From Acidobacteria bacterium Mor1 (GTDB lineage Bacteria; Acidobacteriota; Polarisedimenticolia; Polarisedimenticolales; Polarisedimenticolaceae): DNA of 64,000 nt. Below the pieces are notes generated by a model. It did no database searches and had not been told where the DNA came from. It saw nothing but the letters and a program-made list of their open reading frames with translations. The first letter of the stretch is position 1. Each line of letters opens with the position of its first letter. This document shows positions 15,748 through 26,098 of this stretch, one piece after another. The stretch is from positions 5,658,793 to 5,722,792 of the forward strand of contig CP011806.1 of assembly GCA_001664505.1 (NCBI GenBank), given 5' to 3'. Both the position numbers and the translations under genes were made by a program.

Positions 15748-17163
15748 GTGGCGCGAAGACGCTTCGAGGCCCGCAGCGAACTGCCCGGCACGGCCGGGGA
15801 GCTGTTCGATTGGCATGCCCGCCCGGGGGCTTTCGAGCGGCTGGCTCCGGGCTGGGAGCCGGTCCGCCTGCTCGAACGAACCGGCGGCATCGACGAGGGT
15901 GCCCGCACGGTGGTCGAGATGCGGGCGGGGCCGTTGCGCAAAAGATGGGTCGCGGTTCATGGCAAGATGGAGCCCGGCCGGAGCTTCCTCGATCGGCAGG
16001 AATCCGGCCCCTTCGCCTTCTGGGAGCATCTTCATGAGTGCCTTCCCGGCCCTGACGGCTGCGTGCTGCGCGATGCGATCGAGTATCGGCTTCCGCTGTC
16101 ACCGCTCTCGGATCTCGTCGCCGGTTGGTACACCCGTCGCAAGCTCGCCAAGCTCTTCACCCACAGGCATCTGGTGACACGCTCCGACCTCAGCGAGCAC
16201 GACGCCTTTGCCGGCAAGCCCCGGCTGCGGGTCGCCGTCACCGGCGCCAGCGGCCTGGTCGGCCGTCCTCTGTGCGGGTTGCTCAGTACCGGGGGGCACC
16301 AGGTGCTGCGCATGGTGCGGCGCAAGCCGACCGGGGAGGGGCAGGTCTACTGGAACCCCGACGCCGGGGAAGTCGATCGCGAGGGGCTCGAAGGGGTCGA
16401 CGTGGTGGTTCATCTGGCGGGGGAGAGCATCGCCTCCGGCCGCTGGAGCGACGCCCTCAGGCGCCGCATCCGGGAAAGCCGGGTCCAGGGCACGCGGTTG
16501 CTGGTCGATACCTTCGACAAGCTGCAGCGGCCGCCCAAGGCGCTGGTCTGCGCCTCGGCCATCGGCTACTACGGTCATCGCGGCGACACTGAACTGGACG
16601 AGGACGATCCGCCGGCCGAGGACTTTCTCGGCACGGTCTGCCGCGATTGGGAAGAGGCCGCATCGCGGGCCGACGAGGAGTTCGGGATGCGAGTGGCCCG
16701 CCTGCGGATCGGGGTGGTGCTCGCCGCGGCCGGCGGCGCCCTGGACCGGATGCTGCCGCTGTTCCGAGCGGGCTTGGGCGGCCGGGTCGGGTCGGGCGAG
16801 CAGTTCTGGAGCTGGATCGGGCTCCACGATCTGGTGCGGCTGTTCCACCGGGCGATCCTCGACGAGGGCTTCCACGGGGTCTACAACGCGACTTCACCGG
16901 AGCCGGCGACCAACAAGGAGTTCACGCGGGTGCTGGCGTCGGTGCTGAAGCGCCCCGCGCTGTTCCCGGCGCCGGCGCCGATGCTGCGCCTCGCCCTGGG
17001 AGAGATGGCCGACGCGCTGTTGCTGGCGAGCGCCCGGGTGCTTCCGCGGCGAACCCAGCAGGCGGGCTTCCGGTACGACTATCCGGATCTGGAGTCGGCG
17101 CTGCGCTTCGAACTCGGACTGTTCGACGAGCGGTTCGAGAAGCCGCAGATCACCCACTCATGA
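15748..17163 (+). CDS. SRPBCC-domain plus TIGR01777-family sugar-nucleotide epimerase-like protein
   Basis: A 471-residue fusion. Residues about 1-145 form an SRPBCC (START-like) ligand-binding domain. The remainder is an extended SDR of the TIGR01777 family (YfcH-like), with the Rossmann motif GASGLVG near residue 168, HLAGESIASGRW near 225, SAIGYYG near 270 and the family ending in FRYDYPDLESALR. The same two-domain arrangement is common in this family; its substrate is unknown. The start is GTG at 15748 with GGGGAG about 7 nt upstream. The stop overlaps the next start as ATGA, beginning an overlapping operon with two M16 genes. Confidence 0.92.
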   Translation: MARRRFEARSELPGTAGELFDWHARPGAFERLAPGWEPVRLLERTGGIDEGARTVVEMRAGPLRKRWVAVHGKMEPGRSFLDRQESGPFAFWEHLHECLPGPDGCVLRDAIEYRLPLSPLSDLVAGWYTRRKLAKLFTHRHLVTRSDLSEHDAFAGKPRLRVAVTGASGLVGRPLCGLLSTGGHQVLRMVRRKPTGEGQVYWNPDAGEVDREGLEGVDVVVHLAGESIASGRWSDALRRRIRESRVQGTRLLVDTFDKLQRPPKALVCASAIGYYGHRGDTELDEDDPPAEDFLGTVCRDWEEAASRADEEFGMRVARLRIGVVLAAAGGALDRMLPLFRAGLGGRVGSGEQFWSWIGLHDLVRLFHRAILDEGFHGVYNATSPEPATNKEFTRVLASVLKRPALFPAPAPMLRLALGEMADALLLASARVLPRRTQQAGFRYDYPDLESALRFELGLFDERFEKPQITHS

Positions 17164-18593
17164 CCGGCCGCGCTCGTCGCGGCGGCGGCCGCCATCGATC
17201 GTGGGCGGTCCTGCCCGGGATTGCGGCCACGGTGCTGCTGGCGCTTGCCGCGCTTGGATGGCCGGGTGCGATCGCCGCCGGCGACGACCTGCCCCGGCAT
17301 CGGAGCGAGACTCTCTCGAACGGCATGCTCGTGACCGTCGTCGAGGAACCCCACGCACCGCTGGCCGAGATTCAGCTCTGGTACCGGGTGGGTGCGGCCA
17401 ACGAGTGGGACGGGATCCGCGGTCTGGCCCATCTGTTCGAACACATGATGTTCGGGCGCACCGAGGACTACGACGAGGGGACCTTCGACGGGCGGGTCAC
17501 CGCCTACGGCGGCTACAACAACGCCTACACCACCCCAGATGAGACGGTCTACCTGTCGACGGTGCCTCCCGAGGCGGTCCGCGAGATCCTCGAGCTGGAG
17601 GCCGCGCGGATGACCCGGCTGATCGTCGACGACGACGAGCTGGCCACCGAATCGAAGATCGTGCTGGAGGAGCTGCGTCTGCGGCTGGAGAACGACCCGT
17701 TCGTGCGCGCGTTGATCACGGCGCAGCAGCAGCTCCTGACCGAGCATCCCTACGGCTACGACCCCGCCGGCAACAAGGACGACGTTGCCGGAGCCACGGT
17801 GGAGGAGTGCCGGGATTTCTATGACCGCTTCTACGGCCCGCAGAACGTCCACCTGGTGCTGGTCGGCCCGGGAGATCTGGAGGAATCCCTGGCCGGGATT
17901 CGCCGGATTTTCGGCCCGGTGCCGTCCGGCGGTGAACGGCCGCCGGAGATCCCGACGTTGCGCGAGCGGGTCCGGCCGGCGGAGCTGGAACTGCGGGAGG
18001 ATCTGCCCCCGGTCGAGACCGCGATCCAGGCCTATGTGCTTCCCGAAGCGGACCATCCCGACCGGACCGCGATCAAGGTCATGCTGCACCTCCTGGGGCA
18101 GGGAGCGGTCAATCCGTTTCGCGAGGACCTGGTGGTTCGCCGGGGCAAGGCGGTCGAGGCCGGCATCGAGATCGTCGACCTGCGTCGCGGCGGAGCGCTG
18201 GTCTTCTACGCGGCGTCGCTTCCCTACCGGCGGCAGAAGACCGCCTTCCGGCAGCTCGACCGCAGCCTGGAGCGCATGGCCGCTCTCGAGTGGCTCAGTG
18301 AGGAACGGCTGGAGGCGGCCAAGCGTTCGATGGAACGCGAGCTTCACCGCCGCCGCTACTACGTGAGTTCCCAGGCTCAGGCGGTGGGCCAGGCGGCCTG
18401 GTGGCAGGGTTCACCGGGCCACGCGTTCGACGAACTCGATCGGTTGCAGCAGGTGACCCGGGAAGAGGTCGCCGAGGTCTACCTCCGCTACGTCGTCGAC
18501 GCCGAGCGCGCGCGTCTCTACTTGAAGCCGGAACGGGTGCCGCTCTGGATCCGCCTGTTCGGCTGGCTCTATCCGTTGGTGGACGGTCGATGA
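17160..18593 (+). CDS. M16 zinc peptidase, catalytic member, exported
   Basis: A 477-residue insulinase/processing-peptidase-like metalloprotease. An N-terminal hydrophobic segment (about residues 15-40) should direct export. The inverse zinc motif is complete: His91-Leu-Phe-Glu94-His95, with the distal ligand Glu171 in ESKIVLEELR. Two M16 domains follow, as in bacterial PqqL/YmxG-like dimeric proteases. It overlaps the upstream epimerase gene and the downstream M16 partner by ATGA. The partner lacks the zinc motif, so the two probably form a catalytic/non-catalytic heterodimer. Substrates are likely peptides in the periplasm. Confidence 0.93.
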   Translation: MTGRARRGGGRHRSWAVLPGIAATVLLALAALGWPGAIAAGDDLPRHRSETLSNGMLVTVVEEPHAPLAEIQLWYRVGAANEWDGIRGLAHLFEHMMFGRTEDYDEGTFDGRVTAYGGYNNAYTTPDETVYLSTVPPEAVREILELEAARMTRLIVDDDELATESKIVLEELRLRLENDPFVRALITAQQQLLTEHPYGYDPAGNKDDVAGATVEECRDFYDRFYGPQNVHLVLVGPGDLEESLAGIRRIFGPVPSGGERPPEIPTLRERVRPAELELREDLPPVETAIQAYVLPEADHPDRTAIKVMLHLLGQGAVNPFREDLVVRRGKAVEAGIEIVDLRRGGALVFYAASLPYRRQKTAFRQLDRSLERMAALEWLSEERLEAAKRSMERELHRRRYYVSSQAQAVGQAAWWQGSPGHAFDELDRLQQVTREEVAEVYLRYVVDAERARLYLKPERVPLWIRLFGWLYPLVDGR

Positions 18594-19912
18594 GCGGGCG
18601 GCGGTGGGCCGGGTGCGGGGCACTGTGCCGCCTGTTGCCGGCGTTGATGGTCGTCGCCGGGTCGATCCTTGTGGCCCAGGGAGCGGAGCGTGCCGAGTTC
18701 GAGACCTGGTCGGTGGATCCCCACACCACCGGCGTGCTGCTGGCGGACCATCGCGCGCCGGTCGTCGAGGTGCGTCTGGAGTTTCCGGTCGGCCGCTGGA
18801 GTGACTGGGCCCGTGCCGCAGGGGCGGTCGAGGCCTTTCGCATTCAACGCTTCGATCCCGAACGCCGCCTGCTCCGGCAGAGCGATGAACTGGCCGTCGA
18901 CCTCAGGCTCAGTGTGGGAGGGCGCCACGCGTTGCTGTGGGCCAGCGCCCTCAGCCGGGATCTCGATCGCCTGCGGGAGTTGATCGTAGAAGTGCTGGGC
19001 AACCGGGATCTCGACCGGGCCCAGGTCACCCGCTGGTCCCGGGAGGCGAAGATCGGCTGGAGTTCGAATCAGAAGCTTCCGGGTTTCGTCGTGGAGCGGC
19101 TGGCTCACGAACGCTGCCTCGCCGAGGGAGACCCGCGGCTGGATGGTTGGCGGGAGCCCCGCAAGCTGCAGCGAAACGTCACCGCGCTCCTCGAAACCCG
19201 GGACGAGATCCTGCGCCGCCCCGGCCGGCTGATTGCGCTGGCCGGAGATGTCGACCGTGCGGCCGCGGAGCGGTTCGCCTCCGGTTTGCTGCCCGCGCCG
19301 CTCGAGGACGCGCCGACCGATTCCCTGGGGCTGCAGGCGGCGGACTGCCGGGCCGGCGAGGGTGAGGAGAGCGCAGCGCTGCGGGGGTTGACCCAGTCGA
19401 CTCTCGCCTGGGCCCGCCCGGCACTGACCCTCGACGATCCGCGCTACCCGGCATTCCTGATCGCGGACCACGTCCTGGCCGGCCACTTCCGCTCACGGCT
19501 CTACGACGCGCTACGCCATGACGGGGGAGAGACATACGGGGTGAACAGCAGCGCCGACGCCGATCCGGTCCCCGGAGTGTATCGCGTTCGCACCTTTACA
19601 CGGGCCGGCAACGAGGCGGTGGTGACCCGCAAGGTCCGAAGCGCCTTGACCCGTTTCGCCGCAGAGGGGATCGCCGAAAGGGAGCGGGCCGAGGCGGTCA
19701 GCTTTCTGCTCGGCCGCCTGGCCTTTCGTGAACAGTCTCCCGGCGACCGGATGGCCCGGTACCTGAGCGAGCGGCGCCAGGGGCTGGAGCCCGGCGGTTT
19801 CGCGCGCCTGAGGGAACGTGCCGCGGCGCTCTCCCTCGACGAGGTCAACGCCTTCATCGCCGAGTTCTACCACCCCGATAGCTTCGTCCCGATCCGCGTC
19901 GTTCCGCGCTGA
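18590..19912 (+). CDS. M16-family non-catalytic partner, exported
   Basis: A 440-residue M16-like protein with an N-terminal signal/anchor (about residues 12-32). It has no HxxEH motif. It keeps the substrate-binding R/Y region of the second domain: SRLYDALRHDGGETYGVNS near residue 305, then a strand and helix typical of the family. This fits the beta subunit of two-subunit M16 proteases, where it forms the closing half of the chamber. Its ATG overlaps the stop of the catalytic partner. It is the last gene of the operon; hutU follows 72 nt later with its own ribosome binding site. Confidence 0.9.
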   Translation: MSGRRWAGCGALCRLLPALMVVAGSILVAQGAERAEFETWSVDPHTTGVLLADHRAPVVEVRLEFPVGRWSDWARAAGAVEAFRIQRFDPERRLLRQSDELAVDLRLSVGGRHALLWASALSRDLDRLRELIVEVLGNRDLDRAQVTRWSREAKIGWSSNQKLPGFVVERLAHERCLAEGDPRLDGWREPRKLQRNVTALLETRDEILRRPGRLIALAGDVDRAAAERFASGLLPAPLEDAPTDSLGLQAADCRAGEGEESAALRGLTQSTLAWARPALTLDDPRYPAFLIADHVLAGHFRSRLYDALRHDGGETYGVNSSADADPVPGVYRVRTFTRAGNEAVVTRKVRSALTRFAAEGIAERERAEAVSFLLGRLAFREQSPGDRMARYLSERRQGLEPGGFARLRERAAALSLDEVNAFIAEFYHPDSFVPIRVVPR

Positions 19913-19984
19913 ATCCCGCCCGGCCGCCTGCTATCGTGGCTTCTTGTGCAAGGGGCTCCCCGCCGAGCTCCCGGAGGTCGAGCG

Positions 19985-22009
19985 ATGGCAGACAAGAACT
20001 TCAAACAGATCGTCGCCGAGGGCATCCCGGCCGAGCTTCCCGAGATGCCCCCCTGGGATGACGCGGTCAACCACGCGCCCCGGCGGCGCCAGGTGCTGAG
20101 CCCGGCCGAGAAAAAGCAGGCGCTGCGCAACGCGCTGCGCTACTTCCCGGCTTCGCTCCACGGCGCCCTCGCCCCCGAATTCGTTCGTGAACTAGAGACC
20201 TGCGGCCGGATCTACATGCGCCGCTACCGGCCCACCGAATACGAGATGAAGGCGCGGCCGATCGACGAGTACCCGGCCAGGACCCGCCAGGCGGCGGCGA
20301 TCATGCTGATGATCCAGAACAATCTGGACAACGCGGTGGCCCAGCACCCCCACGAACTGGTGACCTACGGCGGCAACGGCACCGTGTTCCAGAACTGGGC
20401 CCAGTATCGGCTGACCATGAAGTACCTGTCGGAGATGACCGAGCAGCAGACCCTGGTGCTCTACTCGGGGCATCCGCTGGGGCTGTTCCCGTCTCACCGG
20501 GACGCACCGCGGGTGATCGTGACCTGCGGCATGGTGATCCCCAACTACAGCTCCCGCGATGACTACGAGCGGATGGCCGCCCTCGGGGTCAGCTCCTACG
20601 GACAGATGACCGCCGGCAGCTTCATGTACATCGGGCCCCAGGGCATCGTTCACGGCACCACGATCACCCTGCTCAATGCCGCGCGCCGCCAGTTCGGCGC
20701 CCTGGAAGGGGGCAAGCTAGGCGGCCGGCTGTTCGTGACCTCCGGCCTCGGTGGCATGAGCGGCGCCCAGCCGAAAGCGGCGGTGATCGCCGGCGCCTGC
20801 GGCGTCGTTGCCGAGGTCAATCCCAAGCCGCTCCAGGTGCGCCACGAGCAGGGCTGGATTCAGGAGGTCGAGACCGACCTCGACCGGACCTTGCTGCGCA
20901 TCGATCGGGCGAGAAAAAACAAGGAGGCGCTCTCCCTCGGTTTCCTCGGGAACATCGTGGATCTGTGGGAGGCGATGGTGAAGCAAGGGGTCGACGTCGA
21001 GTTGGGCTCGGACCAAACGTCGCTGCACAACCCCTATGCCGGCGGCTACTACCCTGTGGGGCTGAGCTTCGACCAGGCCAACGAGATGATGAGCGCGGAC
21101 CCCGCCGGATTCAAGCATCGGGTTCAGGAGACCTTGAAGCGCCACGTCGACGCAGTCAACGCGCTGTCCGACCGGGGCATGTACTTCTGGGACTACGGCA
21201 ACGCGTTCCTGCTGGAAGCCGGCCGCGCCGGCGCCGACATCCACAAACCGGATGGGACCTTCCGCTACCCCTCCTATGTGGAAGACATCATGGGGCCGAT
21301 GTGTTTCGACTACGGCTTCGGGCCGTTCCGCTGGGTCTGCACCAGTGGGGACCCCGCCGACCTGCGGGCCAGCGACCGGGTAGCCGCCGACGTGATTCGG
21401 GAGATGGCCGCGGAGGCCCCCGAGGACATCAAGCAGCAGATGCTCGACAATCTGCTCTGGATCGAAGAAGCGGAGCAACACCGGATGGTGGTCGGCAGCC
21501 AGGCGCGGATCCTCTACTCCGACGAGCAGGGGAGAATCCGCATCGCCCTGGCCTTCAACGAGGCGATCCGGGCGGGCAAGATCTCGGCGCCGATCGTCCT
21601 GGGCCGGGACCATCACGACGTGTCCGGCACCGACTCCCCCTATCGCGAGACCGCCAACATCCGCGACGGCAGCGCCTTCTGCGCCGACATGGCGGTGCAC
21701 AACGTGATCGGCGACTCCTTCCGCGGGGCAACCTGGGTCAGCCTGCACAACGGCGGTGGGGTCGGCTGGGGCGAGGTGATGAACGGAGGCTTCGGTATGC
21801 TGGTCGACGGCAGCGACGATGCCGACCGGCGCATCCGCGACATGATCGCCTGGGACGTCAACAACGGCATCGCCCGCAGGGCCTGGGCCGGCAACCCCGA
21901 GGCCAATACCGCCATCGGCCGGGCCATGGAGCGGGACGGGCGCCTACAGGTGACGGTGCCCGAGGTTGCCGACGACGCCTTGATCGACAAGGCCTTCGGC
22001 GGGTCCTGA
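19985..22009 (+). CDS. hutU: Urocanate hydratase
   Basis: A 674-residue urocanase that converts urocanate to imidazolonepropionate in histidine degradation. It is the long form similar to animal UROC1 rather than the ~555-aa Pseudomonas type. Clear signatures are HELVTYGGNGTVFQNW near residue 110, SGHPLGLFPSH near 160, the NAD-binding SGLGGMSGAQPKA near 252, GSDQTSLHNPYAGGYYP near 340 and LHNGGGVGWGEVMNGGFGM near 590. The start ATG 19985 follows GGAGGT at about 19973. The rest of the hut pathway (hutH, hutI, hutG) is not in this window, so it stands alone here. Confidence 0.97.
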   Translation: MADKNFKQIVAEGIPAELPEMPPWDDAVNHAPRRRQVLSPAEKKQALRNALRYFPASLHGALAPEFVRELETCGRIYMRRYRPTEYEMKARPIDEYPARTRQAAAIMLMIQNNLDNAVAQHPHELVTYGGNGTVFQNWAQYRLTMKYLSEMTEQQTLVLYSGHPLGLFPSHRDAPRVIVTCGMVIPNYSSRDDYERMAALGVSSYGQMTAGSFMYIGPQGIVHGTTITLLNAARRQFGALEGGKLGGRLFVTSGLGGMSGAQPKAAVIAGACGVVAEVNPKPLQVRHEQGWIQEVETDLDRTLLRIDRARKNKEALSLGFLGNIVDLWEAMVKQGVDVELGSDQTSLHNPYAGGYYPVGLSFDQANEMMSADPAGFKHRVQETLKRHVDAVNALSDRGMYFWDYGNAFLLEAGRAGADIHKPDGTFRYPSYVEDIMGPMCFDYGFGPFRWVCTSGDPADLRASDRVAADVIREMAAEAPEDIKQQMLDNLLWIEEAEQHRMVVGSQARILYSDEQGRIRIALAFNEAIRAGKISAPIVLGRDHHDVSGTDSPYRETANIRDGSAFCADMAVHNVIGDSFRGATWVSLHNGGGVGWGEVMNGGFGMLVDGSDDADRRIRDMIAWDVNNGIARRAWAGNPEANTAIGRAMERDGRLQVTVPEVADDALIDKAFGGS

Positions 22010-22029
22010 TCGACGGCGGCGGCCCCGGT

Positions 22030-22059
22030 TTGACAGTGCGCGCCCGGGCTGTCTAGCAT
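22030..22059 (+). promoter_or_regulatory. Predicted sigma70-type promoter of sodC
   Basis: A perfect -35 box TTGACA (22030-22035) is followed after 18 nt by TAGCAT (22054-22059) as a -10 box. Transcription would start about 80 nt before sodC. The same TTGACA/TAGCAT pair occurs upstream of the dGTPase-like gene, which supports it as a vegetative promoter form in this genome. Confidence 0.5.
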
Positions 22060-22144
22060 CGTCGCGGCGCACCGATTTCGGTGTCGCTCTAAATGCCTGC
22101 GGCCCGCCGCCACGCCGCGCGGGTTTGACAGAGGGGACCGCCGA

Positions 22145-22744
22145 ATGAAGAAGTACGGAATTCTGATTCTGATCCTCGCCCTGGCCTGCTTTGCCGGCTG
22201 CGGCGGCAAGTCCGACTCCGGCGACGCAGCACATCAAGACGATCACTCTCACGGCGAAGGCGCCGATCACGGCCACGGCGAAGGCCACGGCGACAGCATG
22301 GCCTCCGCGGAGATGGCCGCCAAGAGCGGCAGCTCGCTGAGCGGCAAGGCCACCTTCGTACCCGAAGGCGACCAGGTGACCTTCACCCTGTTCGTCGAAG
22401 GGGTAGAGCCCGGAACCCACGCCGTGCACATCCACGAGACCGGCGACTGCAGCGCCGACGACGGCACCTCGGCCGGTGGCCACTGGAACCCCACCGGATC
22501 CGACCACGGCGAGTGGGGCGGTGAAGCCCACCACCTGGGAGACCTCGGAAACATGGAGGTCGGTGAGAACGGACAGGGCACTCTGTCGCTGACGACCGAT
22601 GCCTGGTCCATCGGTTCCGGCGCCGACAACGACATCGTCGGCAAGTCGGTGATCGTCCATGCCGTGGCGGACGACTTCACCACGCAACCGACCGGTGCAG
22701 CCGGCGGCCGCATCGGCTGCGGCGTCATCCAGAAAGAGATGTAG
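22145..22744 (+). CDS. sodC: Cu/Zn superoxide dismutase, lipoprotein with His-rich N-terminus
   Basis: A 199-residue periplasmic superoxide dismutase. The signal peptide ends in a lipobox with Cys19 (CFAGC), predicting lipid anchoring. Residues 30-50 form a His/Asp/Gly-rich stretch (HQDDHSHGEGADHGHGEGHG) that probably collects copper or zinc, as in several pathogenic Gram-negative SodC proteins. The enzyme domain has HAVHIHE for copper, GGHWNP, HHLGDLGNM for the zinc loop and the C-terminal GRIGCGVI with the disulfide cysteine. The start ATG 22145 follows GAGGGG. A 13-bp hairpin lies just after the stop. Confidence 0.96.
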   Translation: MKKYGILILILALACFAGCGGKSDSGDAAHQDDHSHGEGADHGHGEGHGDSMASAEMAAKSGSSLSGKATFVPEGDQVTFTLFVEGVEPGTHAVHIHETGDCSADDGTSAGGHWNPTGSDHGEWGGEAHHLGDLGNMEVGENGQGTLSLTTDAWSIGSGADNDIVGKSVIVHAVADDFTTQPTGAAGGRIGCGVIQKEM

Positions 22745-22748
22745 TCTC

Positions 22749-22785
22749 CCCGGGGCCGGGCCTTGCCCATCCGCCCGGCCCCGGG
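22749..22785. repeat. 13-bp perfect palindromic hairpin after sodC (CAAGG-loop family)
   Basis: A perfect inverted repeat of 13 bp (22749-22761 with 22773-22785), rich in GC, encloses an 11-nt loop that begins CTTGCCC. It sits 4 nt after the sodC stop and has no T run, so it may stabilise the mRNA 3' end rather than act as a classic terminator. On the minus strand it reads GGCCGGGC, spacer, CAAGG, CCCGGCC, which resembles the hairpins at 40297-40317 and 43282-43302. Confidence 0.6.
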
Positions 22786-22826
22786 TAGTGTGATCTCTCC
22801 AAAGGCAGTTTCTCCGGGAGCCCCGC

Positions 22827-23822
22827 ATGCCACGCATCGACGCCAAGGTGACCAGCGTCGCCAAGTACGTTCCGGAACGGGTCGTGACCAACGCCGACAT
22901 GGAAGCGCTGGTCCAGACCAACGACGAGTGGATCCGCGAACGCACCGGGATTCGCCAGCGTCACTTCGCCGACCCCGGCACGCCCACCTCGTCGATCGCC
23001 TACAAGGCGGCGATGAAGGCGCTGGAGCAGCGCGGCCTGGCCGGCGAAGACCTCGATCTGATCGTGGTCGGCACGATCACTCCGGACATGGTCTTTCCCT
23101 CGACCGCCTGCGTGCTTCAGGAGATGCTGGGCGCCAAACGTGCCTGGGGCTTCGACCTGTCGGCGGCATGCTCCGCCTTCGTCTACGCCATGACCGTCGC
23201 CGCCCAGTTCGTCGGCTCGGGAAGCCACAAGCGGGCCCTGGCCGTCGGCGCCGACGTGATGACCTCGATCCTCGACATGGAAGACCGGGCGACCTGCGTG
23301 TTGTTCGGCGACGGAGCGGGGGCGGCGATCGTCGAGCCCTGCGAGCCGGGAGAAGAGGGGATCCTCGACTTCGTCCACGATATCGACGGGTCAGGCGCCA
23401 AGCACCTCTACATGCCGGCCGGCGGTAGCCGCAAGCCGACCACCGAGGAGACCGCCCGCAACCGCGAGCACTTCGTGCGCCAGGACGGCCGCAACGTGTT
23501 CAAGTACGCGGTGCGCCGCATGACCGAGATTCCCCAGCGGATGCTGGAGCGGAACGACATGACCGGGGCGGATCTGGACCTGTTGGTGCCCCATCAGGCC
23601 AACGCGCGGATCATCTCGGCGGCCGCCGAGAAGCTGGGCATGCCGTCGGAGAAGGTCATGCTCAACATCGACCGTTTCGGCAACACCACCGCAGGTACGA
23701 TCCCCATCGCCATGAGCGACGCCGTCGATCAGGGCAAGGTGAAGAAGGGGGACTCGGTGATGCTGCTCTCGGTCGGCGCCGGCTTCACCACCGGCTGCAT
23801 CCTGATGCGCTGGGCTTATTAG
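22827..23822 (+). CDS. fabH: Beta-ketoacyl-ACP synthase III
   Basis: A 331-residue condensing enzyme that joins acetyl-CoA (or another starter) with malonyl-ACP to begin fatty acid synthesis. The catalytic triad is visible: Cys115 in LSAACSAF, His256 in VPHQANARI and Asn286 in RFGNTTAGTIP. The N-terminal TNDEWIRERTGIRQR and the C-terminal GAGFTTG are typical. The start ATG 22827 follows a GGGAG site. No other fatty-acid synthesis gene is adjacent, so it might alternatively serve a branched-chain starter or a secondary pathway. Its 3' end is tandemly repeated downstream (23803-23868). Confidence 0.95.
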   Translation: MPRIDAKVTSVAKYVPERVVTNADMEALVQTNDEWIRERTGIRQRHFADPGTPTSSIAYKAAMKALEQRGLAGEDLDLIVVGTITPDMVFPSTACVLQEMLGAKRAWGFDLSAACSAFVYAMTVAAQFVGSGSHKRALAVGADVMTSILDMEDRATCVLFGDGAGAAIVEPCEPGEEGILDFVHDIDGSGAKHLYMPAGGSRKPTTEETARNREHFVRQDGRNVFKYAVRRMTEIPQRMLERNDMTGADLDLLVPHQANARIISAAAEKLGMPSEKVMLNIDRFGNTTAGTIPIAMSDAVDQGKVKKGDSVMLLSVGAGFTTGCILMRWAY

Positions 23823-23868
23823 CCCCGCGCTCGCTGGGCTTACTAGCCCCGCGCTCGCTGGGCCTACT
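23803..23868. repeat. 24-nt tandem repeat derived from the fabH 3' end
   Basis: The last codons of fabH (about 23803-23820) and the stop codon are followed by two nearly identical 24-nt units (23821-23844 and 23845-23868; they differ at one position). Each unit repeats the sequence around the fabH stop: AGCCCCGCGCTCGCT, then GGGCTTACT or GGGCCTACT. A decayed third unit follows at about 23869-23892. Each unit ends so that TAG is recreated at the junction. Confidence 0.85.
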
Positions 23869-23906
23869 AGACCCCTCGTTTGCCGGGCTCTCGCCCGACA
23901 CCCGAA

Positions 23907-24251
23907 TCAGGCCAGATCGATCTTGCCGTGATGGTCGCAGTGACCATCGTGGGGGTGGTGCAGATGCCCGTCGACCAGGTAGTCGACGTGGTCCCCGTGA
24001 GGCACCGCCTCATGGCCGCATCCCGGTCCGTGGACGTGATCGGCATCGTGGCCGGTGCACGCGTGCCCGGAGGTGCAGTCTTCCGGGTTCTCGGCGCTCA
24101 CGGCGATGCGATGCTCGTCGTAGTGGCCCTCGTGGGGATGGTGCAGATGGCCGTCGTGGATGTAGTCGACGTGACCGTCGTGCTTGATCGCGGTGTGGCC
24201 GCAGCCCTCGCCGTGGACGTGATCCGGATGATCGTGTTGTTCGTGGCTCAC
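23907..24251 (-). CDS. Histidine-rich metal-binding protein with two internal repeats (114 aa)
   Basis: A small, highly His/Asp/Gly-rich protein made of two roughly 40-residue repeats. Both contain DHVHG-x-GCGH, then HVDY, then DGHLHHPH-x-GH. The first ends YDEH and the second CDHH. Similar proteins occur widely in Proteobacteria and probably bind zinc or copper; the function is not established. The start is GTG at 24249-24251 behind GAGGAGG. There is no signal peptide, so it should be cytosolic. It is convergent with fabH and stands alone. Confidence 0.87.
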   Translation of the reverse strand: MSHEQHDHPDHVHGEGCGHTAIKHDGHVDYIHDGHLHHPHEGHYDEHRIAVSAENPEDCTSGHACTGHDADHVHGPGCGHEAVPHGDHVDYLVDGHLHHPHDGHCDHHGKIDLA

Positions 24252-24385
24252 GGTGAATCCTCCTCGATAGGAATGTACGACGAGTCTAGCACCGGCCCAC
24301 TGCTCAAATGAGGCGTCGGAGGATTCTTGCTGCGCAGAATCCGTACCGTTCCGCTACGTCTTGATGCGGGGTTGATACTGCGTTC

Positions 24386-26094
<1,709 letters not shown>

Positions 26095-26098
<4 letters not shown>

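Noticed and set aside
22126..22136. A second TTGACA just before the sodC start
   Set aside because: It touches the ribosome binding site, so a promoter there would leave no room for a -10 box before the start codon.
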